From the NCBI RefSeq assembly GCF_000745235.1, contig NZ_JQNL01000001.1:2496001-2560000 (forward strand): a DNA stretch of 64,000 nt. Direction: 5' to 3'. How positions within the stretch are numbered: position 1 is the stretch's first letter; each line of letters begins with the position of its first letter. The notes under the pieces were generated by a model. That model was not told where the DNA came from. It made no database searches and was given only the letters and a program-made list of their open reading frames with translations. A program made the position numbers and the translations under genes. Positions 15,443 through 23,918 of this stretch are shown piece after piece. The DNA is from Luteibacter mycovicinus (lineage in GTDB: Bacteria; Pseudomonadota; Gammaproteobacteria; Xanthomonadales; Rhodanobacteraceae).

Positions 15443-16549
15443 ATGAAAGCCATCGGCTTCTACAGCAATCAGGCCATCGACCATCCGCAAGCGCTCCAGG
15501 ACATCGAGGTCCTCGAGCCGACGCTGCGTGACCACGACATCCTCGTCGAGGTGCGGGCCGTGTCGGTCAATCCGGTCGATACCAAGGTCCGCAAGCATGG
15601 CGACATCCCCGCGGACGGTGCGCGCATCATCGGCTGGGACGCGGCAGGCGTCGTTCGTGCGACCGGACCGTTGGCCACACGCTTCAAGCCGGGCGACCGG
15701 GTCTGGTACGCGGGTGATATCACGCGTCCGGGGAGCAATAGCGAGTTGCAGGCCGTCGACGAGCGGGTCGTCGGCCCGATGCCGACGTCATTGGACTTCG
15801 CCGAGGCGGCGTCGCTTCCGCTGACCGCGATCACCGCATGGGAATTGCTGTTCGACCGCCTGCGTATCCACGAGACCGACCCCACCGAGAATCAGGTGCT
15901 GCTGGTGACCGGAGCCGCCGGTGGTGTCGGTTCGATCCTGACCCAGCTCGCGCGTCGGCTGACCGGTGTGACGGTGATCGGTACGGCATCCCGCGCTGAA
16001 ACACGCGATTGGGTTCTGCAGCATGGCGCGCATCACGTCATCGATCACAGCCAGCCGTGGGAAGACCAGCTCAAAGCGCTGGGTATCGAGAGCGTCGACT
16101 ACGTCGCCGGTCTGAATGCCAGCGCCGCCTACGTCCCGCAGATTGCCGCCGTCATGCGTCCGGAAGGCAAGTTTGCGCTGATCGACGATCCCAAGGCCCT
16201 GGATATCGGACCGTTCAAGAACAAGTCCATCTCGATCCACTGGGAGCTGATGTACACCCGGCCGATCTTCACCACCCGAACCATCGCGCGACAGCATGCG
16301 TTGCTTCGCCGTGTCGCCGAGCTCGTCGATCGCGGTGATCTGGTGCACACGCTCACGCAGCGCATCGACGGTTTCGATGCCGCGGGTCTGATCAAGGCGC
16401 ATGCCCTCGTCGAAGCCGGAAGCATGATCGGCAAGGTTGTCGTGGTGCGTGAACCCCTCCCATCCTTCTTATTGACGGACACAGCCATGACAGTAAAGGC
16501 ACTCGCCACCAGTCGCCTGGGCCTTGAAACCGGGCTTCCATTTATCTGA
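15443..16549 (+). CDS. Zinc-type alcohol dehydrogenase-like / quinone reductase with odd C-terminal tail
   Basis: This 368-residue MDR-superfamily protein has the N-terminal GroES-like fold, NPVDTKVRKHG, and a Rossmann domain with TGAAGGVGS at 156-164. No structural or catalytic zinc cysteines are present, as in the ZinA/QOR-like family that reduces quinones or enones with NADPH. The family normally ends shortly after GKVVV (331-335). Here a 33-residue tail follows (REPLPSFLLTD..., then MTVKALATSRLG), and the inner ATG looks like a former start of another reading frame. The tail may reflect a lost stop codon or remnant fusion. Divergent from LysR at 15345. Confidence 0.9.
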   Translation: MKAIGFYSNQAIDHPQALQDIEVLEPTLRDHDILVEVRAVSVNPVDTKVRKHGDIPADGARIIGWDAAGVVRATGPLATRFKPGDRVWYAGDITRPGSNSELQAVDERVVGPMPTSLDFAEAASLPLTAITAWELLFDRLRIHETDPTENQVLLVTGAAGGVGSILTQLARRLTGVTVIGTASRAETRDWVLQHGAHHVIDHSQPWEDQLKALGIESVDYVAGLNASAAYVPQIAAVMRPEGKFALIDDPKALDIGPFKNKSISIHWELMYTRPIFTTRTIARQHALLRRVAELVDRGDLVHTLTQRIDGFDAAGLIKAHALVEAGSMIGKVVVVREPLPSFLLTDTAMTVKALATSRLGLETGLPFI

Positions 16550-16634
16550 AGTGTTCATCCGATACTTTCGAATTTTACCGATGAGCAATTGGGGTCATCA
16601 TTGACGGTGCCCATTCACGACGCTGGTGAACCCC

Positions 16635-17609
16635 ATGCTTTCCACGCTAGTCCTTGCCGCGGCGATGATCGCGTCGCCCCATGCGGTAAGCGAAGAAAGC
16701 ACGCGCATTACCTATCATCGAGCGGTGGTCGGCGGCGTCGGCATCTTCTATCGTGAAGCCGGCTCGCCATCGAACCCGACGATTGTCCTGCTGCACGGCT
16801 TTCCTTCGTCTTCGCGGCAGTTCAGTGCGTTGATGCCGTTATTGGCCCCCCGTTATCACCTGATCGCCCCCGACTATCCGTCATTCGGGCAAAGCGATAC
16901 GCCAGACCCCGCGAACTACGCATACACCTTCGATCATCTCGCGGAGACCATGGACGGTCTGCTGGAGCAGCTGGGCCTGTCTCGCTATTCGCTTTACCTC
17001 CATGACTACGGCGGGCCCGTGGGCTTCCGACTGATGACAGCCCATCCCGACCGTGTCGAGGCACTCATCGTCTCGAATGCGAATGCCTACACCGAGGGCC
17101 TCGGCAAGAAATGGGAGCGCATTGCTCAGTTCTGGGAACGTCCGGACGCGAACGAGGACGTGGTCGACGCATTCCTCTCGGAAAAGGCCACGCGGGAGCG
17201 TCACACATTGGGAACGCGTCATCCGGAGCGATACGATCCCGACGCATGGACCGACGAGTACACTCATCTCTCCTTGCCTGGTCAGCACGCGATTCAGGCG
17301 AGCCTTTTATTCGATTACCGCACCAACGTCGCGGGCTATCCTGCATGGCAGGCGTGGCTTCGGCAATACCAGCCGCCGACACTCGTGGTGTGGGGGAAAA
17401 ACGATCCGTCTTTCGTCGCAGCGGGCGCGCAGGCCTTCGCACGCGACGTGCCCAAGGCCGAGATTCACCTTCTGGATGCGGGCCACTGGCCGTGGGAGGA
17501 GGCGAATGCCGAGATCGCCGGGTATGTTCTCGGATTCATGGATCGCGCGGTACCGCGGCGCCTTGCGGAAGCACCAGTCGCAGCGCCTCATCGACCGCCA
17601 TCTCGGTGA
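16635..17609 (+). CDS. Exported alpha/beta hydrolase, haloalkane dehalogenase/epoxide hydrolase type
   Basis: The 324-residue protein begins with a signal-peptide-like segment (about 1-19). HGFP (54-57) forms the oxyanion region. The nucleophile elbow is HDYGG with Asp124, as in dehalogenases and epoxide hydrolases rather than Ser esterases; Asp257 (KNDPSF) and His284 (DAGHWPW) complete the triad. The substrate is unknown. ATG 16635 is preferred; GTG 16626 is three codons upstream in frame. The 3' end overlaps the convergent LysR gene by 74 bp. It may act in the periplasm, unusual for this class. Confidence 0.88.
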   Translation: MLSTLVLAAAMIASPHAVSEESTRITYHRAVVGGVGIFYREAGSPSNPTIVLLHGFPSSSRQFSALMPLLAPRYHLIAPDYPSFGQSDTPDPANYAYTFDHLAETMDGLLEQLGLSRYSLYLHDYGGPVGFRLMTAHPDRVEALIVSNANAYTEGLGKKWERIAQFWERPDANEDVVDAFLSEKATRERHTLGTRHPERYDPDAWTDEYTHLSLPGQHAIQASLLFDYRTNVAGYPAWQAWLRQYQPPTLVVWGKNDPSFVAAGAQAFARDVPKAEIHLLDAGHWPWEEANAEIAGYVLGFMDRAVPRRLAEAPVAAPHRPPSR

Positions 17610-18450
17610 GCCCTTCCGCCGCATCTTGCAGCTGCCCGTCGGCGACGTGAAGAAAGAGAGGAAGCGTCCGGGCGTGAGGCAGGTCGGCAGGTGTGGGGTC
17701 GATGACGCTGAGATGCGCAGGTACGCTCATCGTGGCGCGCAACGTGATCCCAAGGCCGGCTTCCACGGACGCCCAGACGCCCGCAAGGCTCGGCGTCGCG
17801 ACGGCGATGCGCCAGGGGATGCCCGCGTCGTCGAGAAGGGACGTCGCGGTCGCGCGGATCGCGCATGGTCCATCGGCGACCACCAGCAGCACCGGCTCCG
17901 AGTGGCCGCCCCGCGCGGGCGTGCCGCTCGTCGGACCCACCCATGACAGATCCACGTCCGCGATCTGTCGCGCGTGCTTCGAGGTCGGGTGGCTGCTCCA
18001 TGCGAGCGCCACGTCGAGCGTTCCATGGCTTATCCGCTCTATCAGCGATGCACTCTGTTCGATGTGCACTTCGACTTTGACGCGTGGATACGTCTTTCCG
18101 AAACGGTGGAGCACCGAAGGCAACCATCGCTCCGCGAAGTCCGCGGGTAAGCCAAGCCGGACCGAGCCCTCTAGGTCCGGCGCGCGCACCGCACGCACCG
18201 CATCATCGTTCAGCTCGACGAGCCGTTTTGCGTAGCTCAGCAAGGCATGGCCCGGCTCCGTCAGGACCAGTCCCCGGCCGGATCGCTGTACCAGCGGGAG
18301 GCCGATCTGGTCCTCCAGCTTGCGCAGCTGGGCGCTGATCGCCGATGGCGACCGGCCCAGTCGGGTTGCAGCCCGCGCGAAGCTTCCCAGCTCCATGCCG
18401 GTGACGAACGTCCGTAGCACATCGATGTCGAGATTTACCCGCGTTCGCAT
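17536..18450 (-). CDS. LysR-family transcriptional regulator
   Basis: This 304-residue regulator has LDIDVLRTFVTGMELGSFAR and AISAQLRKLEDQIGLPLVQR as its helix-turn-helix, then a LysR substrate-binding domain. ATG 18450 (MRTRVNLDIDVLRT) fits the family better than TTG 18483. Its 3' end overlaps the convergent alpha/beta hydrolase gene, so only one strand can be heavily transcribed at a time. The target is not evident; the hydrolase is a candidate. Confidence 0.92.
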   Translation of the reverse strand: MRTRVNLDIDVLRTFVTGMELGSFARAATRLGRSPSAISAQLRKLEDQIGLPLVQRSGRGLVLTEPGHALLSYAKRLVELNDDAVRAVRAPDLEGSVRLGLPADFAERWLPSVLHRFGKTYPRVKVEVHIEQSASLIERISHGTLDVALAWSSHPTSKHARQIADVDLSWVGPTSGTPARGGHSEPVLLVVADGPCAIRATATSLLDDAGIPWRIAVATPSLAGVWASVEAGLGITLRATMSVPAHLSVIDPTPADLPHARTLPLFLHVADGQLQDAAEGLTEMAVDEALRLVLPQGAAVPRDP

Positions 18451-18717
18451 GATTCGCCTGATTTGCGCGATAGCCGCGCTCAACGCACCGCCAGATCAAG
18501 GTCGGAAGTATGCCGTTTTGTCGCCGATACCGCCGGGTTGTCCTGGTCGTGACCTGCCTGCTCTCTTCGCTGGCCAGCGCCGCTCCCCCAAGGGACGCCT
18601 TGAACGGCTGAATGGGCGCCGCGCCACCGCCGCGGGGTGAATTGGCGCTAAGTACAGGAAAATGTGAGAATTAGGGGTTAATGGCAGTCTCCGCCATGCC
18701 ACCGACCCGTAAATAAA

Positions 18718-19572
18718 TTGAAGATCCCCCAAGGCCTGCAGCCGTTGATCGACGACGGCATCATCGATGACGTGCTCCGGCCCCTCAAAAGTGGCAAGGA
18801 GGCGGCGGTGTACGTCGTCCGTAGTGGCGACGACGTGCGCTGCGCCAAGGTCTATAAGGACATGGCGCACCGCAGCTTTCAGCAGCGTGTCCAGTATCAG
18901 GAAGGCCGCAAGGTAAGCAGCAGCCGCGAGGCGCGCGCTATCGGCAAAGGCAGCAAGTACGGCCGCAAGCAGCAGGAAGTCGCCTGGAAGAACGCCGAGG
19001 TCGACGCGCTCTACCAGTTGCGCGAAGCAGGCGTTCGCGTCCCCGAACCGTTTGGGTATTTCCACGGCGTGCTGGTGATGGAACTGGTTACGGATGCCGA
19101 TGGCCTGTCAGCGCCCCGCCTGGGCGAGGTCGATCTCAGCACCGCGGATGCCCTGGAATATCACCGGATTCTGGTCCGGCAGGTCGTGTTGATGCTGTGC
19201 TCCGGACTGATCCACGGCGATCTCTCCGCGTACAACGTTCTCATCGGGCCGGATGGCCCGGTCGTTATCGATTTTCCGCAGGTCGTCAGTGCGGCGGGCA
19301 ACAATGCGGCGCGCACGATGCTCCTGCGTGACGTCAACAATCTCACGGCCTACCTTGGGCGTTCGGCGCCGGAGTTGCTGGAAACATGGTACGGCGAGGA
19401 GATGTGGGCTTTGTTCCAGGCTGGCGAGCTCCGGCCCGATACCGAGCTGACGGGCCATTTCGAGCCGGACGAAAGCGAAGTCGATCTCGACAGTATCCGG
19501 CAGTCGATCAATGACGCCCGGGAAGAGGCGCTGATCCGCCAGCAGGGACGTGAGGCGGCGGAAGAAGACTAG
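18718..19572 (+). CDS. RIO1-like serine protein kinase, PA4780 family
   Basis: The 284-residue protein has kinase motifs typical of bacterial RIO1 proteins: the glycine-poor nucleotide loop SGKEAAVYVV (25-34), Lys44 in CAKVYK, the catalytic loop HGDLSAYN (Asp168, Asn173), and VIDFPQ with metal-binding Asp185. The inserted segment QEGRKVSSSREARA is a family hallmark. The start is TTG 18718, because the family begins MK-P-xLQPLIDDG exactly there and no ATG or GTG occurs between the in-frame stop at 18679 and this codon; no clear Shine-Dalgarno is visible. Substrates are unknown. Confidence 0.93.
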   Translation: MKIPQGLQPLIDDGIIDDVLRPLKSGKEAAVYVVRSGDDVRCAKVYKDMAHRSFQQRVQYQEGRKVSSSREARAIGKGSKYGRKQQEVAWKNAEVDALYQLREAGVRVPEPFGYFHGVLVMELVTDADGLSAPRLGEVDLSTADALEYHRILVRQVVLMLCSGLIHGDLSAYNVLIGPDGPVVIDFPQVVSAAGNNAARTMLLRDVNNLTAYLGRSAPELLETWYGEEMWALFQAGELRPDTELTGHFEPDESEVDLDSIRQSINDAREEALIRQQGREAAEED

Positions 19573-19791
19573 GTTGCTTGTTCAGCCGTGGCCGTGACGG
19601 GCGGAGAAGTGCATGCTGCCCGGGGCGCGAGGAGGCAACGCGGGCGCGGCTCAGAGCATCGGCCCATGTGAACAGCGCGTGCCCCTGATGAAAGCGTGCG
19701 ACCACATTGATCGCGATGCGCTCACGACGAGCCGCCCGCCATTTCACGGGCACAGCCTGACCATGAGAACCTTACAGAAGCGGGCGCACTC

Positions 19792-20454
19792 ATGTCGGTC
19801 TCATCAGTAACTTCAGTATTCGCAGCGCACCTTTCCAGCCAGCAGTTCCCGTGTCTTGCCGCAAAAACGGCACATGCCCGCGATCAGGTCACTCACTTCG
19901 AGGCGACCGACCTGCGCTGCGGCAAAGACGATGCGGCCATCGCCGCAGCGATCGAGGACTTTGCCACGCGTCGCAAGCCCGAGCACGTGTTTCATAGCCT
20001 GGTGGTGCATTTCCCCCGGACGCCGTCGCTCGACGAAGAAGCCTTCGAGACGCACTTGTTCGCGCGCCTTCAGGGTATTCATGAGGTCGACAGCAAGCGC
20101 TTCGCGTGGGACGAGACGGTCAGTGCCGACCCCACCTCCGAGAAGTTTTCCATGAGCGTTGGCGGCAAGAGTTTCTACGTGATCGGTCTTCACCCGGGCG
20201 CCAGTCGTGCGGCGCGACGCCTGGCGCATCCGGCCATGGTGTTCAATCTGCACGCTCAATTTGAATTCCTGCGCCAGCAGGGACGCTACGACAGGCTACG
20301 CGAAGCCATCATCGAGCGAGACGTGGAACTGAATGGCTCCGCAAACCCCATGCTCGCTGTCCATGGCGAGAGCTCCGAGGCCCTGCAATACAGCGGCCGC
20401 CACATCGAGGGGCCATGGGAGTGCCCGTTCAAGCCAGTGGGGAGCAAGCAATGA
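19792..20454 (+). CDS. YqcI/YcgG-family heme-dependent N-oxygenase-like protein (GntA-like)
   Basis: The 220-residue protein carries the family landmarks in order: FPC (19-21), LHPGASRAARR (133-143), PAMVFNLHAQFEFLR (147-161), ERDVELNGSANPML (175-188) and QYSGR...WECPF (199-213). Studied relatives (guanitoxin GntA and the related DcsA of D-cycloserine synthesis) use heme to N-hydroxylate the guanidine group of arginine derivatives. The substrate here is unknown. It overlaps the next gene as ATGA, so the DUF1989 protein is probably made in step with it. No arginase or toxin gene cluster lies nearby. The start at 19792 lacks a strong ribosome-binding site. Confidence 0.88.
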   Translation: MSVSSVTSVFAAHLSSQQFPCLAAKTAHARDQVTHFEATDLRCGKDDAAIAAAIEDFATRRKPEHVFHSLVVHFPRTPSLDEEAFETHLFARLQGIHEVDSKRFAWDETVSADPTSEKFSMSVGGKSFYVIGLHPGASRAARRLAHPAMVFNLHAQFEFLRQQGRYDRLREAIIERDVELNGSANPMLAVHGESSEALQYSGRHIEGPWECPFKPVGSKQ

Positions 20455-21032
20455 CGACGGTGATCGAACCTCAGAGCGGTGTCGCCTTCGTGTTGAGGGC
20501 CGGGCAGACGCTGACCGTCATCGATCCCGAGGGTGAGCAGGTGGCGGATCTGATCGCCTTTGCCCTGGCGGATAAAGCCGAGGTCCTGTCATCGGGTCGG
20601 ACGCTCGATTATGCGAGCAAGATCTACCTGTCCACCGGCGATCTTCTCTATTCCAACCGCAGCTCGGTGATGCTGGAAATCACCGAGGACGACGTGGGGC
20701 GTCACGATTTCTTGCTTGCGCCATGCTCGGCGGAGATGTTCCGGAAGCTTTACGGACACACCGAGCCTCATCGTGGCTGCTTCGGCAATCTGCGCGCGGC
20801 ACTTGAGCCACACGGCATCGTCGGAGATCAGATTCCGACGGCCTTCAACGTCTTCATGAATGTTCCCGTCAACGGCGAGACAGGTACGCTTACTGTCGAG
20901 CCGCCGTTGAGTAAACCAGGTGATAAGACGCGCTTCAGAGCGCACATGGATCTCATCATCGGACTGACCGCATGTTCGGCGGGCATGTCGAACAACTTCC
21001 GGTTCAAGCCCATCCACTACGTCATCGAGTGA
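20451..21032 (+). CDS. DUF1989 (urea carboxylase-associated family) protein
   Basis: This 193-residue protein is a full-length single DUF1989 domain, with GEQVADLIAF near the N-terminus, FLLAPCSAEMF in the middle, IPTAFNVFMNVPV, and FRAHMDLIIGLTACSAGMSN near the C-terminus. Family members sit in urea and guanidine degradation operons, and two-protein DUF1989 complexes act as carboxyguanidine deiminases. Here there is one copy and no carboxylase gene. The GGGGAG motif and ATGA overlap couple it to the heme N-oxygenase-like gene, suggesting it processes the product of that enzyme. That role is inference. Confidence 0.88.
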   Translation: MTTVIEPQSGVAFVLRAGQTLTVIDPEGEQVADLIAFALADKAEVLSSGRTLDYASKIYLSTGDLLYSNRSSVMLEITEDDVGRHDFLLAPCSAEMFRKLYGHTEPHRGCFGNLRAALEPHGIVGDQIPTAFNVFMNVPVNGETGTLTVEPPLSKPGDKTRFRAHMDLIIGLTACSAGMSNNFRFKPIHYVIE

Positions 21033-21067
21033 CGGCTCACCGGCCGATATCGGACAGCTCCTCATGT

Positions 21068-21103
21068 AAAAAAGGTGCCCGCGATATCGCGGGCACCTTT
21101 TTT
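21068..21103. terminator. Bidirectional Rho-independent terminator
   Basis: A perfect 36-nt palindrome: six A, arm GGTGCCCGCGAT, its complement, and six T. It lies between the convergent DUF1989 (+) and Mn-catalase (-) genes and gives a U-tract on either strand. Confidence 0.93.
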
Positions 21104-21140
21104 CGCGCTGTCGCTTAAAGCAAACGTGAGGAACGCGCGC

Positions 21141-22028
21141 TTACTTTTTCGGTTCCTGCTGAAGGACGCCCAGATCGGCACCCGTCACTGGATCCCGCGA
21201 CGGATCCGACGCCCCGCGGGTGGCGAAGAGCCCGACCACTGATTCCTCGTCACTCGACAGGTCAACCGACGCCTTCCCATTGCCACCATCGACGGGAATG
21301 TTCGTGTCATCCGGCGTCATCACTTCCCACTGCTCACCGCGGTTCCAGGGACCCGCCGCGTCGCCTTCGCCCGTAGACGTGTTGACGTACAGGCTGGTAA
21401 AGCGCGGATCGCCCGGCAACTTACCCGGCGGGAAGCTCTTGTCCATGGAGTAGAGCGCCTTTTCGAACGATTTCTGATGCGCGATTTCGCGGGTCATGAG
21501 AAAAGTCAGCGCATCCTTGACGCCGACGTCTTCGGTCACGTTGATAAGGCGCTCATAGACGATCTTGGCCCTCGCTTCCGCAGCGATGTTCGATCGCAGG
21601 TCGGCGGTTGGCTCACCGATGGAGTCGACATAAGCACCCGAGAACGGCACACCGGCGGAGTTGATCAGCGCGGGACCGCCGCCGAACAACACCTGGGTGA
21701 CATGGCTGTCATTGCCAGCGCCTTGCAGGGAGCGGAAAAGCTCGGCTTCCGATTCGACCGCTTCTGCCAGCCTGCCTTTCGCGCCCCGGTTGAGCATGGC
21801 GACGAGCGAACCAATCACCTCGAGATGGCTCAGTTCCTCGGTGGCGATATCGAGCAACATGTCTTTTCGGCCCATATCTTCTTCAGCCAGAGCCTGCGTG
21901 AAGTACCGCATAGCGGCGGCTAACTCACCCTGCGGTCCGCCAAACTGCTCGAGAAGCAGATTTGCAAGGGCAGGATTGGATTCCGAAACGCGAACGGTGT
22001 ACTGGAGTCGCTTGTTGTGACTGAACAT
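21141..22028 (-). CDS. Manganese catalase family protein
   Basis: This 295-residue dimanganese ferritin-like protein has ligand positions matching Lactobacillus Mn-catalase: Glu35 (GPQGELAAAMRY), Glu65 and His68 (TEELSHLEV), Glu151 (IAAEARAKI) and His184 (REIAHQKSF). The C-terminal 95 residues (GPWNRGEQWEVM onward) form the family's extended arm. It breaks down hydrogen peroxide without heme. ATG 22028 (FSHNKRLQY) is the family start, with AGGTG upstream; an upstream in-frame extension is rejected. It is divergent from the DUF4142 gene. Confidence 0.95.
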   Translation of the reverse strand: MFSHNKRLQYTVRVSESNPALANLLLEQFGGPQGELAAAMRYFTQALAEEDMGRKDMLLDIATEELSHLEVIGSLVAMLNRGAKGRLAEAVESEAELFRSLQGAGNDSHVTQVLFGGGPALINSAGVPFSGAYVDSIGEPTADLRSNIAAEARAKIVYERLINVTEDVGVKDALTFLMTREIAHQKSFEKALYSMDKSFPPGKLPGDPRFTSLYVNTSTGEGDAAGPWNRGEQWEVMTPDDTNIPVDGGNGKASVDLSSDEESVVGLFATRGASDPSRDPVTGADLGVLQQEPKK

Positions 22029-22276
22029 TGGCTTGCACCTGTGTGCTGGCTGACTGAGCACCGAGTGTCCGCCATGCCGTGTGTTCAACCGGGACGACGC
22101 GCGTGACGGCGCCATGGACATGGATGAAATACGGTAGGTAAAGGTACGGTTGCGCCGGCTCACTTTGTGTGAGTGGATATTCGCCGAGCGTCCGCGTCAC
22201 AGGCCACGACCGTTCGTGCACGGGTGCTTCATGCCATAGGTGCCAAACCGTATGCACCTTCCGACGGAGTTTCATC

Positions 22277-22804
22277 ATGAGCCAGTCCCGTTCGCGCGTC
22301 CTCATTCTTGCTGCCGCTGTTTCAATCTCATTCGGCGCGGCCGCGTTCGCCCAACCCCCTGCCGACACGGCAGCGTCGACAGCGCCGGATGCGGCCTTCG
22401 TGAAGAAGGCCAGCGCGGCAGGGCTTGCTGAAGTCACCCTCGGAAAGCTCGGGGCGGAAAAGGGCGCGTCCAGCGACGTCAAGACGTTCGGCCAGACGAT
22501 GGTGGACGACCATACAAAGGCGGGCGACGAACTCAAGACCATCGCCGCGGCCAAGTCCATTCCTGTATCGACCGCGCCGATGCCCGCGGACGCAACGGCG
22601 GCCGCATCGATCGGTAAGAAGGACGGCGCGGCTTTCGACACGGCGTTCAAAACGAAAATGGTCGCGGACCACGAAAAGGTCATCAAGCTGTTCACGACGG
22701 AGTCCAGCACCGGCAAAGACCCCGAACTGAAGGCCTTCGCGACGAAGACCCTCCCGACGCTCCAGCATCACCTCGAGATGGCAAAGCAGCTGCCGTCGAA
22801 GTAA
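22277..22804 (+). CDS. Exported DUF4142 protein
   Basis: The 175-residue protein begins with a signal peptide (about 1-25, ending in AAAFA). The mature part is the DUF4142 ferritin-like four-helix domain, with FVKKASAAGLAEVTLGKL at its start, FGQTMVDDHTKAGDEL in the middle and LPTLQHHLEMAKQL at the end. Function is unknown; the family is common in stress-induced periplasmic proteins and sits here next to a Mn-catalase. GGAG lies eight bases before ATG 22277. The last 71 bp are duplicated at 26661-26731. Confidence 0.9.
   Translation: MSQSRSRVLILAAAVSISFGAAAFAQPPADTAASTAPDAAFVKKASAAGLAEVTLGKLGAEKGASSDVKTFGQTMVDDHTKAGDELKTIAAAKSIPVSTAPMPADATAAASIGKKDGAAFDTAFKTKMVADHEKVIKLFTTESSTGKDPELKAFATKTLPTLQHHLEMAKQLPSK
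22734..22804 (+). repeat. Left copy of 71-bp imperfect direct repeat (3' end of DUF4142 gene)
   Basis: The last 71 bp of the DUF4142 gene match 26661-26731 at 66 of 71 positions, in the same orientation and both ending in the TAA stop. The interval between the copies (22805-26660, about 3.9 kb) holds five unrelated genes. Confidence 0.9.
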
Positions 22805-22811
22805 AGCTTAG

Positions 22812-23108
22812 TCACTCCCTGGCGGCTTCGTCCCTGTGCTTTCGTTTGAGGTAAATGATCTGACCGGTGATGCCGGCGATCAGCAAGGCAGCGTTACTCG
22901 CGATGAACACAGGGTTCTTCACGAGAACGCTGTAGACGAGATAAAGCAGCGAAGCCGCCATCTGCCCGATGAAAAGCCATTTCGAAACGCCCTCGACGGT
23001 GGGCGCGTGCGCCTGTCGCCAGATTTGTCGCCCGATCGTCCCGAGCAGTATCAGGGAGGCGAGCCAGCCAAGCGGCTCCGGGCTCATAAGGTGGGCGGCG
23101 ATGTCCAT
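22812..23108 (-). CDS. Small SemiSWEET/PQ-loop-like membrane protein
   Basis: This 98-residue protein has three predicted membrane helices (about 12-27, 40-60, 66-86) and ends in a charged tail. The segments WLFIGQMAASLLYLVYSVLV and FIASNAALLIAGITGQIIYL resemble the triple-helix bundle of SemiSWEET and PQ-loop proteins, which work as dimers in sugar or small-molecule transport. Function is uncertain. ATG 23108 has GGAG five bases upstream. It converges on the DUF4142 gene, 7 bp apart. Confidence 0.75.
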   Translation of the reverse strand: MDIAAHLMSPEPLGWLASLILLGTIGRQIWRQAHAPTVEGVSKWLFIGQMAASLLYLVYSVLVKNPVFIASNAALLIAGITGQIIYLKRKHRDEAARE

Positions 23109-23372
23109 GATGTCTCCGAATCGGGAGAGACAGCAGTAGCAGCGGCGATGTGCGCGATCCATCACGGCGATGCAGCCGCTATGCAGACAAACGGTCGAGC
23201 CGCTGGCTGCCTCCGGCATGGCGGCCAGGTTCCTGTGATCTGCCCGGAAGATGGCAGGACGGTCGAGATGGGTGACGGGTCCTTGCCACTTGCTACCGTC
23301 GGCACAGGCTAGAGTCGACGTTCCGCCGTTTTCCCCGAAGCAAAAGCTTAGGGGCGATTCACCATTACAGCG

Positions 23373-23810
23373 CTAGCCGGGCAGGCTCAGGTGCAGCAAG
23401 GGGAAGGGGCGGCCCTCGCCGTCCAACGGAGAACGACCTGTTTGAATAAACCCGTAGTGTAAATAGAACCCTACCGCTTCGGGGTTCTGTTCATTCACAT
23501 CAACACTCATCTGACTGTGCGACTTGCGGACATGATCCAGCAGCGCACGTCCAATCCCTTTGCCTCGCAGATCTGGTTCGATGAAGAGCATTTCTACGTG
23601 GTTTTCATTGAGCCCGATGAACCCTAGCGGGCAGTCCTCGGCATCTACCGCGACCCATAGTTCAACAGCGAGTAGGTAAATATCACGGAGCTGAGGAAGC
23701 AATACCTCAATATCGGATTCTTGCAGGAAGTGATGCGTGGCGCGAACGGAGAGCAGCCAAATGTTGAGCAGTTGCGGATGGTCGGCGTTAGTAGCCTGTC
23801 GAATGATCAT
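23373..23810 (-). CDS. GNAT N-acetyltransferase, YjaB-like
   Basis: This protein of about 145 residues matches YjaB: IWLLSVRATHHFL, VEMLFIEPDLRGKGIGRALL (acetyl-CoA pyrophosphate loop) and VDVNEQNPEAVGFYLHYGF. GGA lies seven bases before ATG 23810; ATG 23822 is an alternative. Base composition is visibly less GC-rich than the surrounding core genes. Its substrate is unknown. Confidence 0.88.
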   Translation of the reverse strand: MIIRQATNADHPQLLNIWLLSVRATHHFLQESDIEVLLPQLRDIYLLAVELWVAVDAEDCPLGFIGLNENHVEMLFIEPDLRGKGIGRALLDHVRKSHSQMSVDVNEQNPEAVGFYLHYGFIQTGRSPLDGEGRPFPLLHLSLPG

Positions 23811-23918
23811 AAAATCATCCATAACACCTGATATCGGAAATGAGGCGCGCTAGTAGATAGCGACCGTCTTAGTGTTGCCTACGCGCTCAGGCAGGCCGTC
23901 GACGTGGGTACCGCCACG

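Noticed and set aside
19573..19791. Possible guanidine riboswitch before the GntA-like gene
   Set aside because: The conserved core segments of the ykkC/guanidine-I class could not be found, and no terminator-antiterminator pair is visible.
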